Assembly: GCF_030272615.1 (NCBI RefSeq)
Contig: NC_081415.1
Coordinates: 189,750,270-189,814,269 of the forward strand
Source of the DNA: Cryptomeria japonica
Taxonomy: Eukaryota; Streptophyta; Pinopsida; Cupressales; Cupressaceae
Direction of reading: 5' to 3'
Length of the DNA: 64,000 bases
Shown here: in pieces, positions 11,461 to 23,431 of the stretch
How the letters are laid out: every line of letters begins with the position of its first letter
Numbering within the stretch: the stretch's first letter is position 1
Notes under the pieces: model-generated
What the model was told of the DNA's origin: nothing
What the model saw: the letters and a program-made list of their open reading frames with translations, nothing else
The model's database searches: none
Program-made: the position numbers and the translations under genes

Positions 11461-12534
11461 TATTACATCTAAGGGTGGGTTCATTTCAATTCCAGTACTG
11501 CATTTGCATATCTCTTTACCACATTGCATCATCTCTTCTCATATAGTTGCATCAATAAAACAGGGTGATTGTTTGAGTCATTTACCTGTCTGCACTGAAA
11601 GGAATGAAGGTTGTCTCATTTCCTAGATACTTGTTCATAAAGTATTTCAAAGGTTTCTAGTCAATCATCTTCAACATCATGTTGTGATTATGCTTTATCC
11701 TTGGTTGAGTAGAAGGTTCCTTATCAAGTCTTGTTACCAAAAATCTATCAATTGCTATATCTTACACATTAATCAAAAGCTCTAAGTCATTATAGATAAC
11801 TAGTTGGTCATGTGGTTAGTGAAAAATCCAATATTCTGCTTCAACGTTGGTGTAATTATCACACACAAGTAGGTTTCATTACTTACAAGTCAAGGCAAGA
11901 AAAAGAAAAAAGTGTTATGTCAATCTCCAGACAAAACAAACAAAAAAATGATATATTATTGAAATATCATGCATACAAATGCGACAAAAAAGAGAAATCT
12001 TGACTATGGGAACATGCAAGTAACTCCATCAGGGCTATGGACACCTACTAGCAATGGAACAATATTTGAGAGATTATAGTGCATAACCTCATCAGAGCCC
12101 TAAAAGCTTGCTGGCAACGAGGCTCTATCCAGGTTGCTTTTGAAGTCATAATAACTCATGTAGCTACCCACATAGGATTCCAAGGGTCTTTAATAGTTAT
12201 AAGAGTAAGAATGAACTCAAACACACACACATGGGCAAAAGAAGATCAAATTTTCAAGAATTGATGGAGAAGTTTTTTGCACCTCCATTCATAAATCTTG
12301 ATTACATAGTGTGTTAAGTTGGATGGTCTAAATCTTTTGAGAATGGATTGAACTCCTATCTCTGAAACATTTCACACATTTAATCCAATTAGTGCATTTC
12401 TAAATGAAAGAGAACTGCATTTTTGTCACGCATCCTGCATTAGCATAACTCACATAAAAAATGCATTGCCTTCATCACATTATGCATCATCATGTTATCA
12501 TCATAGGTCTGCATACTTGGGGGCATAACTGAAA

Positions 12535-12800
12535 GAAATAAAAAACATTCAAAAAATGATAACTGAAAAAAAAAAAAAAAAAAAAGCATTCGAAAAATGA
12601 TCCTGAAAAAATTCTAAACATTCGAAAAATGATCCTAAAAAAATAAAAAACATTCGAAATACGATCCTGAAAAAAATAAATAAATAAAAAATATTCAAAA
12701 AATGATCCTGAAAAAATCCTAAACATTCGAAAAAAGTCCTTAAAAAATTAAAAATCAGAAATAATCAAAATCACAACAAAAACATTCAAATACAATCCTG
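12535..12800 (+). repeat. Degenerate ~30-40 bp A-rich tandem repeat
   Basis: About eight irregular repeats of a phrase like ACATTCGAAAAATGATCCTG followed by A-runs. A shorter relative lies at 22185-22300 in Tat-B, built on AAATAATGTCCTGAAAAAAT. Confidence 0.7.
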
Positions 12801-13847
12801 AAAAAAGAAAAAAAAACTGAGAAAATACCAAAAAACCCTAAACATTGGAAAAGCTCTTCAAAAAAAAAAATCAAATGCCAATTATAAAACTTGCAATAAA
12901 TTGTCTCGCAAGAATCAAACACACTAACAGATGTCCAGCAAACACTTCGCATGAAGTTAAACAAAGGATACAACAAGCTTGTCAAAAAAATTTGCAATCA
13001 CATTGATCAACTATCTAATCTATCAATTTATCAAACTAACAAAGTGATCAATATCTTGTCTTAAACAAAATCGATACACTCGAAACTAGATAGATCAGTC
13101 TTATTTAGGATCCAAAACTTCTAAAACCAGACATTATCAAAATCACACCAAACATATCAAAGCAAAGGCACAGTCGGTCTCACTGCTGAGTTTTGTCTAT
13201 TTTTCTTGACTCTTTTATCAAATTGGTGAAGATCATTACTTTTAGCGACTCAAGGATGTCCAAAAGTGACTAGAGGATCCATGATGGGTATGGTCATTTT
13301 CTTTGTTTGGTATTTGTGGTTTGAACTAATGAAGTTCTTGGGCAATTGCTCTAGTGGGTGTCTGTGATAGGAGCATTCAACTTGTGAATGCCACACATAC
13401 CTCGACCCCTATTGTAATTCTCAGAATAGAGGGTTCATTCCTTGTCTGTTACGTGTTTGTTTCTTTGCAACGAGATATCTATACATCTTGGTTCCTCAAA
13501 CCCTGATGTAATAAGCTCCATTATTACATAATAAGGCTCAATGATGATAATGGGTTGCACTATGAGTAAAGACAAGAATACTATTCATCATCAATCATAT
13601 CATTTCATTTTTCTAATCTCAGCATGTTGATTGTCTCTTCATATCATTCTCTCATCAAGCATTTTTCTACTTGATCATTATTTCCAATCATTCTTTCATC
13701 TAACATGATCTCTCTCATCACTTAATTTTAATCTTTTCATCTATAATTCTATCATTTTCTCAGATCAACTATTCTATCTATCAATCAATTATTCCTCACC
13801 TTCATCATATTTTATCATTCATCCAATTTTTATCTATCTTCGTCTTA

Positions 13848-13985
13848 TACAGGATGTATCCTTCCTGAAACCAGATGTTTTGTTATCTATTTTTGTCTTA
13901 TACATGATTAGTCCTTCCTGAAACCAGACACAATCATCTAGCATTTGTCTTATACAGGATGTGTCCTTCCTGAAACCAGACTTTA
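13848..13985 (+). repeat. Threefold ~50-bp repeat with hairpin potential
   Basis: Three copies of a GTCTTATACAGG ... TCCTTCCTGAAACCAGA phrase. Within a unit, GTCT pairs with AGAC and CAGG with CCTG. A diverged twofold version lies at 22551-22650 in Tat-B. The position, near the 3' end of two related elements, suggests an RNA-level role; that is inference. Confidence 0.6.
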
Positions 13986-14247
13986 TCTTTATCAATCCAA
14001 TCCTATCAAATCAATCAATATACAAATCACTTCAACCATTTCTTTTCTATAATCAAACTCATTCATGTCATCAAGTTAACTATTATTCCATCTCTCGTCT
14101 AACATTCTTCTTCTTTCAAGAGATCATCCATACCTTCAATGCACAAACAATCTCTTGAGGGGGCATTATACCCTAGCATCATCGGGGCATACTGGGGTAG
14201 TTTTTCTTTTCATTTTCTTTGAAACAACATCATTTCGACATTGTCTC

Positions 14248-14260
14248 AAAGAGGGACAAA
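14248..14260 (+). other. Tat-A polypurine tract
   Basis: AAAGAGGGACAAA directly precedes an LTR starting TGTAGACACC. Tat-B has AAAGAGGGGCAAAA in the same place (26070-26083). Confidence 0.8.
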
Positions 14261-14864
14261 TGTAGACACCTAAAAATTTCTCATTAATTCTACACTAATT
14301 ATTTGTCTATTTAATTAAGTAATTCTTCAATTATTTGATTAAACTAACTATTTCTTCTAATCATCTCCCTTCAACACCTCTAATTATTCTATTTCTATTC
14401 TGACATCATTTAATCAGTTAACCTTGTCTTAATTATTAATTCAATATCAATTATTTAATTAATTATGATTTATTCCTTAGTTAAATAATCTTTGTTATTT
14501 AATTAATTCAATCTCTAATGTTTAAATAACTTCATTTAAATTATTTAAATTAATTAACTTATTCCTCCAATTCCCCAAATTATAATTCCAATTAATTCCA
14601 ACTAATTTCATTTCATTTTCCCCCAAATTTGAATTTCATATCATTTCAATTAATTTCATATTTTCAAACTCACACTTTCCCCAAATCTGAATTTTAGTTA
14701 ATTTTAAGATTTGAATGACCAAATTCGAATTCAATTTTAAATTCCTACAACACATGCTAAAATCAGTACTGATTGATCAAATCAATTGTCTAATCAGTTA
14801 ACTCATCAATTATCCTTTTTAACTCTTTTATGACTAATCCATCTATTCAATCTTCTAATCAATC
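14261..14864 (+). mobile_element. Tat-A 3' LTR, first part (split by Tat-B)
   Basis: It begins TGTAGACACC after the polypurine tract and is AT-rich. It is cut at CAATC (14860-14864) by Tat-B and resumes at 27561. Confidence 0.75.
14860..14864. repeat. Target-site duplication of Tat-B (left copy)
   Basis: CAATC lies immediately before the LTR start and is repeated at 27556-27560 immediately after the other LTR. Confidence 0.9.
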
Positions 14865-15154
14865 TGTAGATGTCTAAAACTGGTCAATGCTTGCGGAATC
14901 ATACTTTAACATTTGCGCATTGCCTTATTTTAGGGTTTTTGTGTCGCATTAACATTTCTTCCATGTTGCGCACTTGGTCTTTATCATTTGCGAGAATCGA
15001 GTCCTTCTTCTGCATTTTTCATCTGTCTCACTTTCAAATTTGGTCTTGTCGACAACAATCTTCAATCATGATTTTGGTCAATCTTATCCTATCGCATCAA
15101 TGTGCATGCTCATTTGTTATCATTTTGGACATCGTCAATCCTAATTAGGGTTTT

Positions 15155-15445
15155 GTCCTCTTATCAATCTTGTCATTTTGTGATCGATTTGTCATCGATC
15201 GTTGTCCTCTTATCAATCTTGTCGTTTTGCGATCAATTTGTCATTGATCGTTGTCATTTTCAATCTTGTCGACTTGCGATCAATTTGTCATCGATCATTG
15301 TTATTTTCAATCTTGTCGACTTGTGATCGATTTGTCATCGATCGTTGTTATTTTCAATCTTGTCATCTCGCGATCAATTTGTCATCGATCATCGTCCTTC
15401 TCAATCATGTCAATTTGGATCAATTAGTCATTGTTCCTCGTCAAT
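15155..15445 (+). repeat. ~47-bp tandem repeat, six units, in Tat-B 5' LTR
   Basis: Units of 45-49 bp share TCAATCTTGTC and TTTGTCATCGATCGTTGT. Copies are dense in GATC and CGAT words. The same array occurs at 26373-26665 in the 3' LTR, so it is part of the element. It lies upstream of the TATA box, in U3. Confidence 0.85.
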
Positions 15446-16008
15446 TGGCGCATTTATCAATCAAATCACTTATCGGTATGAATCATTTATCAATTCAAAA
15501 TCATGATCGAATCAACATCAAATCAATCTTACATCAAGACCTAATTGTCGTTCTTGCATTTCTAATTTATCTTCTAGGGTTTCATGATTTGTTCATTTAA
15601 CCTTGTTTGTCATTTTCTCTTCATTTTCTCTCTAGGTTAAATAATTTATTTATTTATCCTAAGTCTTCTTGTCACAATTAAATGTTTATTTAATTGGCTA
15701 ATTAATTCCTCCTATTTTTGTAAATTAATTAATGAATGAGAAATTATTAATTAATTTACCTAATTTTCATCAATTTCCTAAATTCCAAGTCATCATTTCT
15801 AACCTAATTTTCTAATTGCTTCTAATGTCTATTTCTATTTCAAAATCTTGTCATAAATCCTTGCATAGCAATTTGTCATAAATTGTCATAAATTGTCATA
15901 AATCCTTGCATAGTAATTTGTCATACACATGTCATAATTTTTCTATTCTTGATTTGAATTTCCATTCGAATCACTTTCATGCTAATCTGATCTTTTCTCC
16001 AATTTGTC

Positions 16009-16016
16009 TATAAATT
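16009..16016 (+). promoter_or_regulatory. Probable TATA box of Tat-B LTR
   Basis: CTATAAAT within an AT-moderate stretch, repeated at the equivalent place in the 3' LTR (near 27229). Position fits an LTR promoter; transcription start not determined. Confidence 0.5.
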
Positions 16017-16343
16017 GGATGAATTTCTTCAATCAAAGTCCCTAGTCGAATCAATCACACTTCTAGTATTCTTTCGCTACCATCTTGTCTACTTGCTTTC
16101 ACATCATGCTTATGCACTAGTAGGTGAGATCCACAAACAAAGCTATTTGAAGGAGAAAGAAGGACAATGGAGCCACATGAAGGAGACATTCAAGTTTGCA
16201 ATGGTTTGCGTTTGAATTGATGTCTTGTTTTCATGTCTTTATTGAATGTTTTTAGGATTGTCACTGCATTTCAGTTTTTGTGATTGAACTAGGCTAATGT
16301 TTATATTTGCTTTGATGGTTTCCAAATTCCTATCTACATTAAT

Positions 16344-16362
16344 TGGTGAACCTGATGTGAAC
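16344..16362 (+). other. Putative primer-binding site of Tat-B
   Basis: TGGTGAACCTGATGTGAAC begins five bases after the LTR end and starts with the required TGG. I could not assign the tRNA from memory. Confidence 0.5.
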
Positions 16363-16444
16363 TAACATCCTAACCATGCTTTTGAGTGCTTTTGCAGATG
16401 AAAAACCCAAGAAACAGGGTAATTCAGGGCTTTCTGGGCACTTT

Positions 16445-16560
16445 TGCGCCTGTGTCAAGAAATTTGTGCCTGTGTCAAGGATTTCTACACCTGTTTCAAA
16501 GGGATCTACACCTATGTTACTGCATTTTGCACCTGTGTGAGACATTCTGTGCCTGTGTAA
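16445..16560 (+). repeat. Six-unit ~20-bp repeat (TGTGCCTGTGT) near the 5' end of Tat-B
   Basis: GTGCCTGTGTC-like cores start at about 16446, 16466, 16486, 16507, 16529 and 16549, spaced 20-22 bases. The same core reappears, mainly inverted, at 25434-25541, next to the start of the antisense gene. Confidence 0.8.
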
Positions 16561-18432
16561 GGCCAAAAACAGAGGGAAAAAGCAATGTTTTTACTTGCAA
16601 ATTGATTTGTTTTGCATTTTGTTTCTGCTTTTTGGTTTTGCTTTGTTACTAATTCTTTATGCAACACCTTGGCATTATGCATGACAAAGACAACAAATGA
16701 AACTACTAACACATTTTATGCAAGTTCGATAGTCAAAGACTAAGCAAATTAAACTTCTGACTTGGTGATTTTGCAAGTTGCCTTATACTCCAACTAAACC
16801 TTGTGTTTGTAATTCATAATTAGGCACCTAGTTTTGATTGCTAAGTAGGATGGAATGAATGTATGTTTTCTTTTATTTTTGAGTTTGACATTGGAGTAGG
16901 AGAGTATGCTCTCATCCTTCTTAGGGTGATCAGAAATCTAGATCTTCGATACCATTCTCATGTTTTGATTGTATGTTACCTTTAGAGGGCTTGCCTTCTC
17001 GACCATTTGCTTTCTTTTGCAAGCAAGTGACAATCATGAGAAGGGAATGACCCAAAGTGAGTACAGCTAGAATACCTTGGCATTCTAACTCACTATAAAT
17101 AAATACCTGATGAGCGAAAGCTTTGAAGGAAGGGTTATGTGGGAATTGTAGTTACTTGGGAAGTGATGACCCTTGGACTCTTTCTCATATCAACATCTAA
17201 GTAGGGCCTCAAGGTATAAATCATGCTTGCGCGACTACATTTGTTTGGTATCTTGGTGGGCTTAATGTCTCAATCACACTTGCATGACACCAAGGAGTAA
17301 CACTTAATAGAAATCGTTAATAAACACCTTGTATTTAGAGGCCAAAAATCCTTCTAGTTGCTTGAGAAGGACAAGTTTGGATACTTGGAAGAGATACTAA
17401 GTTTGCCATGGGGAGATTTCCATGGGGACTGATGCTTGGCTGCCCTGAGAAGTGAGTGTCGTGGAGGGGAGCCCGTGTGGTCAAGCATCTATGTATTCTC
17501 CTTGCATCTCATAATGAGTCTACCTCTCAAGTACCTACTACCCTTGCCTACCATAAGAAATGTGTGAATGAGCATGATTGTCTTGAGTCTAAGTTAAAAT
17601 ATCTTGTCTTCTTTACTTGTCAAAAGTTGGGTTGTGTCTCATTTCAAAAACAAGACAAATTGATTCAAAACAAGGTTAAACACAAGAACATTTCATCCAA
17701 CAAAGTTCAAAAACACCTTCAAACATGGTTGTCAAACATTTTTCAAAATCTTGTCTCAACATTCATGTCACTTAGATTTAGGTTCATCCTAGGTTTGCAT
17801 TTTTGCAAAGTCATTGTCAACTACCAAGGTTAGGTTTCACGTAGGTCATACTCCTTTGCATATCAATAAGGGTCATCCAATTTGCATGTGTCCTCTTGCA
17901 TTAGAGTAGTACCATTTCATAATTCAAACTTAGGTTGACATTTTCATACATTTGCATTTGCATACCCTAAGTCTCTTCATTAAGTTTAGGTCATTATCAT
18001 ATCATATTAGGGTCATTTGCATAGTAATTGTCCCTTTGCATATAGTGTCAAAACTAGGTTTTGTCATACTTGAGTAATGCAAATCTTTGATAAACCCTAA
18101 GTTATTGTTAGGAAGTCTAGACCTTATCAAACTTTTGTCTTTTTGTCATCAATGTCATTTGGTCAAACCTAGCTTAGTATCCAAGCATATAGGGGAGACA
18201 TTGTCATTTTGTCCTTTTGTCACTTGGTCCTTTTGTCCTTTGAGGTCTAGACATCATTTCAATTTCCAAAGGGTCTCTTTTTAGATTTGCATTCCAAAAA
18301 TCTTGTCAAAATCTTGAAAAACAACCAAAAACATAGGTTGCACTCTTTCCATAGATTGCATTTTCATCTATTTAGTTTGCATTTAGTTGCATATCATATA
18401 TCATCCATTTAAAATCAAAAATCCCAAAAACA
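16561..18432 (+). other. Tat-B leader; no gene
   Basis: About 1.9 kb of non-coding sequence between the 20-bp repeats and the long frame at 18433. Short frames such as 17456-17833 have no recognisable domain. A long leader before the first ORF is common in Tat-lineage elements. Confidence 0.6.
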
Positions 18433-21213
18433 TTGCATAGTGACATGTCTATTGAAACAAGGTTCCAAGCACCAATGATGCAACAAAGTTTGACATATCA
18501 ACCGACAATGCAATCGAATTTTAATCCAAGGCAATCACAATTATATCCAACCCAACAACAAGGCAATATCGATCAAACTTTTTATGATGAAACAAGTCTC
18601 CAAATACAAAAACTAGAGGAGAAACTAGCTCAAGAAAATGAGATTTTGGAACAAAGAGTGAAAAACATTGAGAAGAATAGATCACAAACGTCCAAAATGT
18701 TTCAAAAATTTCCAAGTCGAAATCCAAAGATTGAGCCAATTGATGTAAGATCTCTTCTTGAATGATCAGACATACTAGCTCTCCTCTCCCAAATAGAGAT
18801 GATGAAACAATTTCAAGAAAAAAGACAACATCAATTTCAACATTATGTGCCTCCACAACAAGAACAAGAAGGTGTTTACTATCAATCAGATTTTCAACCA
18901 ATACAACCAATGGTTCAACCAATTGTTCAACATATACAACCAATACAACCAATGGTCCAATTTCAACAATATGTCCAACCAACTATACAATGTCCACAAA
19001 TGGTTCAACCAATGGTGGAATATCAATGTCAACAACCACAACCAAACATTCAAAAACAAAGGTTGTAGCACACACCAACCCAAGTTTCAAACATGTCAGA
19101 ACAATTGAACCAAGTCCAATATCAAAACATGACATCAGATTAGAACCAACTCCTTGCCAAACAAGTTCAAATTCCAGATACAACTATGTAAAAACCTCGA
19201 AAGAAAGGTGGCTTTATTGCAATGATCTTAAGGAACCTACCAAGTGAGTTCTTTGAGGAAGATCAAGATAATACACTTATGTCTAGCAATGCCTCATCCC
19301 CCCACAAACAAATTGACTCTCCAGTGGCATCTATCCCTACACCTCTAGAAGTTTCACAAGAACCTTCCATATTGTCCTCATCAAATAATACACCCAAGGA
19401 TGCAATTATTCAAGAGCTATCCATAATTAATTACCAAGATAATCCAATTCATGATGCACATCCTTGTCATGTTTCAGAAATACAAGACCTAATGCCACCA
19501 TGCACTTTATTGCCATTACCTATTTTAGAGGACCCCATTCAAAGTCCCTCTTCCTCATGTTCAAACATTGATTCCTTGCCAAAATCAATCACAAATGTTC
19601 AAAGTGCATTTCCTTCATGCCAAAACATTGATTCCTTGTTAGAATCCTCCATGTATATCCAAAGTCCAACCTCATGTCAAGAGGATAATTTAGAGCATGA
19701 AGAAACGTGTCTTGAAATAGATGAAGATCAAGATCTTGAAACCTTATCATCCCATCCAATTGTTGACTAGGACCCCATGTTCCCAAACACTCACGATGAT
19801 TCCCCTATTCTTGTCCATCCTATCCAAAGTCCTATTGACACTCCATTCCTCGAGCAAGATCAAGATATTCCTTCCATTCTTTCTGATGATCACATTAAAA
19901 GTCAAGAGCAAAGCACCTTTAAAGAGGATTCCAATGATCTTCCTCCTTGTCAAGATCAAATTATTCCTTCAGATCCTCCACAAGATCCACTTGTTCCTCC
20001 ATCTCCACGTCCTAATCTAGCATATCCCCTCCAAGATCGCATTTCTTTTGATGATCCTATTATTTCTCTTGTTCCATCTCTTGAAGAGCCTGTCATTGAA
20101 CCATGTCCACTACACAATCCTAGTCCCCCTCATGATCCTAATCCCCCTCATGATTCTAACATGTCAGTGCAAGATGTTCATGAACCCTCGGCATGCATAA
20201 TCGGTTCTTCCACTTTTGTGCAATCCGATCCACTTCAAGATCTCATTATTTCTCTCATCTCATATCCACCTCATAATGGACTCGCATCTTCTTCCCAAAG
20301 AAAAGAGTATCCTACAAGTCAAGATATTCATAAAGGCAAAGCAGTAGATCTTCATAAGAAAGAATCCCTTCATGTTAAAGAAAATATTAAGGGTCATGGC
20401 CTCAATGAAATTCCTCAAGATGTGGGTGCCCCTGCTAAATCCAACATCCCTTCAAAATCCAAGCATACACCTTCCCCATCATACCTTCCATCCATCTTAG
20501 GTCCCTATATCCCTTCATCCTCTATGCAAGGTCAGCAAAGGCACACATCCTTGAGTAAATTTCATCAATCCAAAAGAAGTCCACTTTATTCATATCCATC
20601 CATGCATTCCTTTCCCCCTCCAAGCAATTTGGATGCCAAGTATAAAAGTCATAAGTCTAAAAATCCACATGTATTCAAGGATCAACATGTCCAATATAAT
20701 CAACATGTCAAAACAAAGAAAAATTTGATCTATAAAGAAAAGGAAAAATCCAAAAGGTCACAAAGGCCCATTTCTCAAAAACAAAAGTTAAAATCTATAT
20801 GGGTTCCTAAATCCCTTGTGCAAGCAATGGACTCCAAGGAACCACAAAAGCATGAAAAATCAAAAACCATGTGGATCCCTAAGCGGCTCCTTGAAGCACA
20901 AAAGCCTAAAGAAACATCAAAATTGGCATCTACAATTGCTATTCCTCCATCCAAACATTCCAATTCTATTCCTCCATCACCTTCTTTATCCATTTTGGGC
21001 CCTTATGTCCCAACATCCCAAGCTATTCCTTCATCAAAATCTCCATATCCAAAACCCACTTTTCCTCCATCAATCCACCACCCCTCAAGGTGTGTGCCAA
21101 TGTTGATCTTGCCTTCATTTCCATCCAGTGAAGCCCAATTCTTCCAATACCCTATCCATTATCCAATGCGTATTTTCTATCCTTCGATCCCTTTGATCCC
21201 ATCCTTTGCATAA
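18433..21213 (+). pseudogene. Tat-B long frame: Gln-rich then Pro/Ser-rich low-complexity protein
   Basis: One frame of about 927 codons with no frameshift, interrupted by TGA at 18763-18765, two TAG and one TAA between about 19066 and 19191, and TAG at 19768-19770, ending TAA at 21211-21213. Residues ~45-90 form a short Glu/Lys coiled coil ('LEEKLAQENEILEQRVKNIE'). About 120-220 is a Gln/Pro/Met-rich repeat ('QPIQPMVQ', 'QFQQYVQPT'). The rest is Pro/Ser/Asp-rich with repeated 'DPPQDP', 'PPHDPNPPHD' and two 'SILGPYxP' boxes at ~600 and ~830, followed by a Lys-rich stretch with 'IWVPKSLVQA' and 'MWIPKRLLEA' repeats. No zinc knuckle, protease or polymerase motif. It occupies the gag position but I cannot call it gag; function unknown. 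Stops fit C-to-T decay. Confidence 0.6.
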
Positions 21214-23431
21214 ATCCTTGCCTTAGTTTCATCTTATTTTCCATGTCCTTATCCTACCAACGTCTTTGAGCATACTTTTAAAGGCCATGGTCCATTTTTT
21301 TTCAAGTCTATTATCCAAAAAAAAAGATGCTTGAGTCCTTCTTCCATCCCCTATCATGTGTCCATCTTCTATTGAAAAAGTCAAAATACAAAAAAAAAAG
21401 TGAAAAAAAAAAGACAAAAGAAAGAAAAAGTAAAGCAAAAATAATTCATCCACTGGTGAAAACCTAGCAAATAGGCACCTTGGGCAAGTACCATGATGAA
21501 AACCTAGCAAACAGGTGTCATGCATAATCTATGAACTTCTTGCACACCACACTTGGGGGCAGATTTCCTCCTTCATATCCTATTGCCCTTCATTATCCTA
21601 TCGAACCCCTATCATCACCCTTCATATCCTATTGTCCCTCATGTCCAGTTTCCCTTTCCACCTTTGATCTTGACAAGGCTGAGGATCTTCATGAGCATCA
21701 TGCATCTTGTTTGCAGCTTTCAGTCCATCATAGCTTTTGGTATTTATCCATTTTCTTATTATAACTTTTCATCCATATTCCCTGTCTTATTTCAACTTTC
21801 TGCCACTATCCCATATCCTATCCCGACCTTCAGTCCATGTCCCTTATCCATTCTTGGTCTTTCTTATCCTATCCATATCTTATCACTATCCATACACTCT
21901 TTTTCATTCCTTGATCTTGATCTAACATAAGGATGCAAAATTTAAACATGGTTTCAAAAACCTCTTGACATGTCCCTCATGCCATGTCACTACTTTACAT
22001 TGTCATATCCAGTCTCTTGTCCCATCACACCATAGCCCTTGAAAATTGTGTCTGCATTGTCTCCATGATAAAAGGCCTTTGTCTTCCCTCTATCCACCAT
22101 CATTTCAGAAAGCCTATTTATTCACCTATCATATTCCTTGCCTTGCTAGACACTGGAGGTGAAATCCCTAAAAATCAAATAACGTCCTGAAATAATCAAA
22201 AATCAAATCAAATCAAATAATGTCTTGAAAAAATCCAAAAAAATCAAATAATGTTCTAAAAAAAACCTAAAAAGTCAAATAAAGTCCTGAAAAAATGAAC
22301 AACAAAAATTTCAAAACATCAAAATACAAAAACAATTTCTTTGGCATTTTGCATTTTGTCAATAAATGGTCCCCTCTGTGCATAGACAGATTGTTGAGCA
22401 TACCTCCAATGACATGCAATCACACATTGTGCTTTAATGAAATCACACATTCACAAATGAACTTTTTCAATCAAACCAGACATTCAAACTGATTAAAATT
22501 GTCATATCAATCAATCAAAATCAATATCATTCGTCCTTGGCACATTATCATGAGTCTTATACAGGGTGTGGTATGCTCGACACCAAACTGTGTCTTGTCT
22601 TAGACAGGGTATCGCATGTCTTGAAACCAGACAGCATGATCGTCCTATCGACACTTTCAACTTTTGACAATGAAGATCAAGATGTTTGTTTGACTTGTTG
22701 GAATTAGCGTGTCTTATCATTTATTGATTTATCTTCGATCATGTTCCTATGTTGCTCGATGACATCACTGAGTGATTTAGAGTGATTGGGATGGTTCATG
22801 GTCCCTTTCTTTTTTTGTTGTGATTGTTGTTTGTCTGTGATGTGCCTATCTTTTGCAAAAAAAAGGGTTGCATTTCTGCTCTGGCCTTCAATGCCATGAT
22901 GCTATGCGTCCATTTTGCTACATTAAAATAAAGGTTCTCACCTACAAAGTGTATTACTGAAAGCAAGTTTTTCTTCGTCTCTAACTATCCTCTGTTTCAT
23001 TTCTTCTTACTAACATTTCTTCCATCAGTTCGGATAGTCAGTTCGGTCTAGTGCTTTGATTTTCCCAAACACATATGCTGCATCCTGCATTCATTGGTTA
23101 GTACATTTGCATTATATCAAACATCACATCAAGCATCATATCAAGCATTTTATCCATGTCATATTATAAATGCATCAAAAATACATAAAAATACATCCAT
23201 ACATGTTCCATAATGGTACATAAACAGTGCATAAGCCATCCATACATCAAAAATAACCATAAGTCATAACACATTGCATCCCATCATAGCATTGCATATC
23301 ATATCATATGCCAAAATAATATCGGAGTACAAAATTGGACTGTCTGTCCTAAGTATGGCTCGCAGGCTAACTATATAATATCACACTACATAATGTCAAC
23401 TATCTGTCATAAGGAGCATGTGCCTTTGTCA
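21214..23431 (+). other. Tat-B 3' spacer; no plus-strand gene
   Basis: Non-coding. It includes two 'GATGAAAACCTAGCAAAnAGG' phrases near 21457 and 21495, an A-rich repeat at 22185-22300, and CTTAGACAGG/AAACCAGAC phrases at 22551-22650 that match the Tat-A 3' UTR. The short frames at 21531-21930 are Pro/Ser/Phe-rich and unsupported. Confidence 0.6.

Larger units (their letters stand above)
11461..14247 (+). other. Tat-A 3' untranslated region; no gene
   Basis: A long non-coding stretch between the integrase stop and the polypurine tract. It contains A-rich tandem repeats (12535-12800) and a threefold 'CTTATACAGG' repeat (13848-13985). Both have counterparts in Tat-B. The short open frames here (for example 11812-12003 and 13961-14158) lack any supporting domain. 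Confidence 0.6.
14865..16338 (+). mobile_element. Tat-B 5' LTR
   Basis: TGTAGATGTCTAAAAC ... TTCCTATCTACA. It contains a ~47-bp tandem repeat (15155-15445) and a probable TATA box CTATAAAT at 16009-16016, about 330 bp before its end. Open frames inside it (15102-15600, 16015-16215) recur in the 3' LTR and are by-products of repeats, not genes. Confidence 0.9.

Noticed and set aside
15102-15600. Overlapping open frames with repeated 'IVVIFNLVDL'-like peptides
   Set aside because: They translate the 47-bp LTR repeat and recur in the second LTR.
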